DNA of 6,629 bases, taken from NCBI GenBank assembly GCA_017960065.1, contig JAGCZK010000071.1:1-6629 (forward strand), written 5' to 3'. The stretch is from Paludibacteraceae bacterium (lineage in GTDB: Bacteria; Bacteroidota; Bacteroidia; Bacteroidales; Paludibacteraceae). The position numbers were made by a program, and so were the translations under genes. Below the pieces are notes generated by a model. It saw only the letters and a program-made list of their open reading frames with translations. It was not told where the DNA came from and searched no databases. Each line of letters begins with the position of its first letter. Position 1 is the first letter of the stretch. Shown here piece after piece: positions 5,724 through 6,629 of this stretch.

Positions 5724-6359
5724 TTAGAAGCCGAGGTCTTCGCCTATCAGGACGACTTTGATGCGGCCGGCGACATTGCACAGGCGGGTGCGCACAAACG
5801 AGCAGCAAATGCTTTGGGGCGACTTGCAGTCTGCACACAGCCCTTGCGCGGCACAGGGGGTCTGCAGCCCAAAACGGGCCACGTTGACCGGAGCCGCTGT
5901 GTTGCGGGCGCGCGATACGGCTTCTTCCAGGGTCGGCACCACCTTGTTCATCCCCACCGCCACAATCACTTGTTTGGGCCCGAAGGTCAGGGCCGCCACC
6001 CGGTTGCCGTTAGCGTCGATATTGTACAGCTGGCCGTCGGCCGAAACCGCATTGGAACTCATCAGGTAGGTGTCGCACAGCAGCGACTGGCGCATCAGTT
6101 CGAGCTTTTCTTCGCGGGTAGCGGCCTTGTCGCGGTCGATCACCCGGCGGTTGGCCCGCACCCAATCGACCAGCCCGAGCGCCTCGATGGTCATCGAACC
6201 GCCCCAAGCGACGGTGTCGTCTTGAGGAATCAGTTGTTGGATCAGCTGGGCGGCTGCCGCACGGTCGGGACAGTAATAGGCGTCGAAATGACGCGACTTC
6301 AGGGCTTTGACTACCGTCTGGCCCAAATGTTCGTAATGGAGTTGTTGAGGGGTCGGCAT
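5724..6359 (-). CDS. LUD-domain (LutC/YkgG-like) protein with cysteine-rich tail
   Basis: This is a 211-residue protein of the LUD/DUF162 family, often annotated 'lactate utilization protein'. Family features are VAWGGSMTIEALGL (50-63), a VIDRD segment (73-77), LMSSNAVSADGQLYNIDANGNRVAAL-type sequence (about 99-124) and FGPKQVIVAVGMNKVV (126-141). The C-terminal end has clustered cysteines C169, C175, C178, C185, C186 and C194, including CADCKSPQSICC, and ends RIKVVLIGEDLGF. LutC proper acts with LutA and LutB in L-lactate oxidation. Neither partner is seen here, so a lactate role is not supported by context. The cysteine cluster could bind a metal or an Fe-S cluster (inference). The ATG lies 6 bases after the DUF4846 stop, so the two genes form an operon. 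The promoter lies outside the window. Confidence 0.9.
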   Translation of the reverse strand: MPTPQQLHYEHLGQTVVKALKSRHFDAYYCPDRAAAAQLIQQLIPQDDTVAWGGSMTIEALGLVDWVRANRRVIDRDKAATREEKLELMRQSLLCDTYLMSSNAVSADGQLYNIDANGNRVAALTFGPKQVIVAVGMNKVVPTLEEAVSRARNTAAPVNVARFGLQTPCAAQGLCADCKSPQSICCSFVRTRLCNVAGRIKVVLIGEDLGF

Positions 6360-6365
6360 ATCAAA

Positions 6366-6629
6366 TCATTTTAAGGATTTCCAAGTTTTCAATTCGTCGG
6401 GACAGAACACGAAAGGAGCGATGACAAACACATCGTCGTCGGACGAAAGCGAGAACCAAGGCGAACGGATGGGATGGAGCGGATTGCGCACCACATGAAT
6501 CTCGCGGGCAGGCGTATTGCCCTCGACAACCATGACCATCACACCGCCGCGGCGGTTGCGGGCCACGTCGGCCACCAGCACCGCATGGCCGTAACGGTGT
6601 CCCGGACGGGCGGCGTACACCAGCACATC
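6366..6629 (-). CDS. DUF4846-type protein, C-terminal part only (cut by window edge)
   Basis: The last 87 codons of a minus-strand gene run into the window's right edge, where the frame is still open (…DVLVYAARPGHRYGHAVLV). The segments GHRYGHAVLVADVARN, EGNTPAREIHVVRNP and SPWFSL match what I remember of the C-terminal half of DUF4846 proteins, which are usually about 250-300 residues and often exported in Bacteroidales. The histidines of GHRYGHA and the conserved segment before NP suggest an enzyme-like pocket, but the activity is unknown to me. The N terminus, including any signal peptide, and the start codon are outside the window. The stop (TGA, 6366-6368) is 6 bases from the LUD gene's ATG, so they are co-transcribed. 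Confidence 0.75.
   Translation of the reverse strand, partial: DVLVYAARPGHRYGHAVLVADVARNRRGGVMVMVVEGNTPAREIHVVRNPLHPIRSPWFSLSSDDDVFVIAPFVFCPDELKTWKSLK

Overview
The window looks like a piece of a Bacteroidales chromosome (phylum Bacteroidota). Three things point there: -7 boxes of the TAnnTTTG type upstream of three transcription units, two short SPII lipoproteins, and families typical of gut Bacteroidales, including a radical SAM/SPASM protein with its small lipoprotein partner, a DUF4846 protein and a GGGtGRT protein. Genus cannot be decided from the sequence. No tRNA, rRNA, CRISPR array or insertion sequence was seen.

Left part (1 to about 2300, all minus strand, relatively AT-rich): a probable promoter near 2309-2316 reads leftwards into an EcoRI-type adenine-specific DNA methyltransferase, a small unknown lipoprotein, and a DUF262 (GmrS/ParB-like) protein. 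Intergenic gaps are only 17-18 bases, so this looks like one operon. It resembles an acquired modification/restriction-like cassette. The DUF262 gene stops after 179 codons at a TAG that appears to be a premature stop, because the codons after it still read like the family. The methyltransferase frame carries about 71 residues ahead of the usual family start.

Middle part (2361-5618, GC-rich): two divergent operons share a 166-base promoter region. Leftwards is a short proline-rich lipoprotein followed, after 6 bases, by a radical SAM/SPASM enzyme. This is a two-gene system in which the lipoprotein is the obvious candidate substrate. Rightwards is a NifU-like Fe-S scaffold-type protein followed by a GGGtGRT-family protein, a conserved pair of unknown function. 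The second gene has a perfect AAGGAGG ribosome binding site overlapping the first gene's stop region, which is unusual for this phylum. A strong, probably bidirectional terminator closes the unit.

Right part (5724-6629, minus strand): the C-terminal end of a DUF4846 protein, cut by the window edge, is followed after 6 bases by a LUD-domain (LutC/YkgG-like) protein with a cysteine-rich tail. This unit converges on the GGGtGRT operon at the shared terminator.

The best candidates for undescribed biology are the lipoprotein/radical SAM pair and the NifU-like/GGGtGRT pair. Next come the methyltransferase-lipoprotein-DUF262 cassette and its apparently broken last gene.
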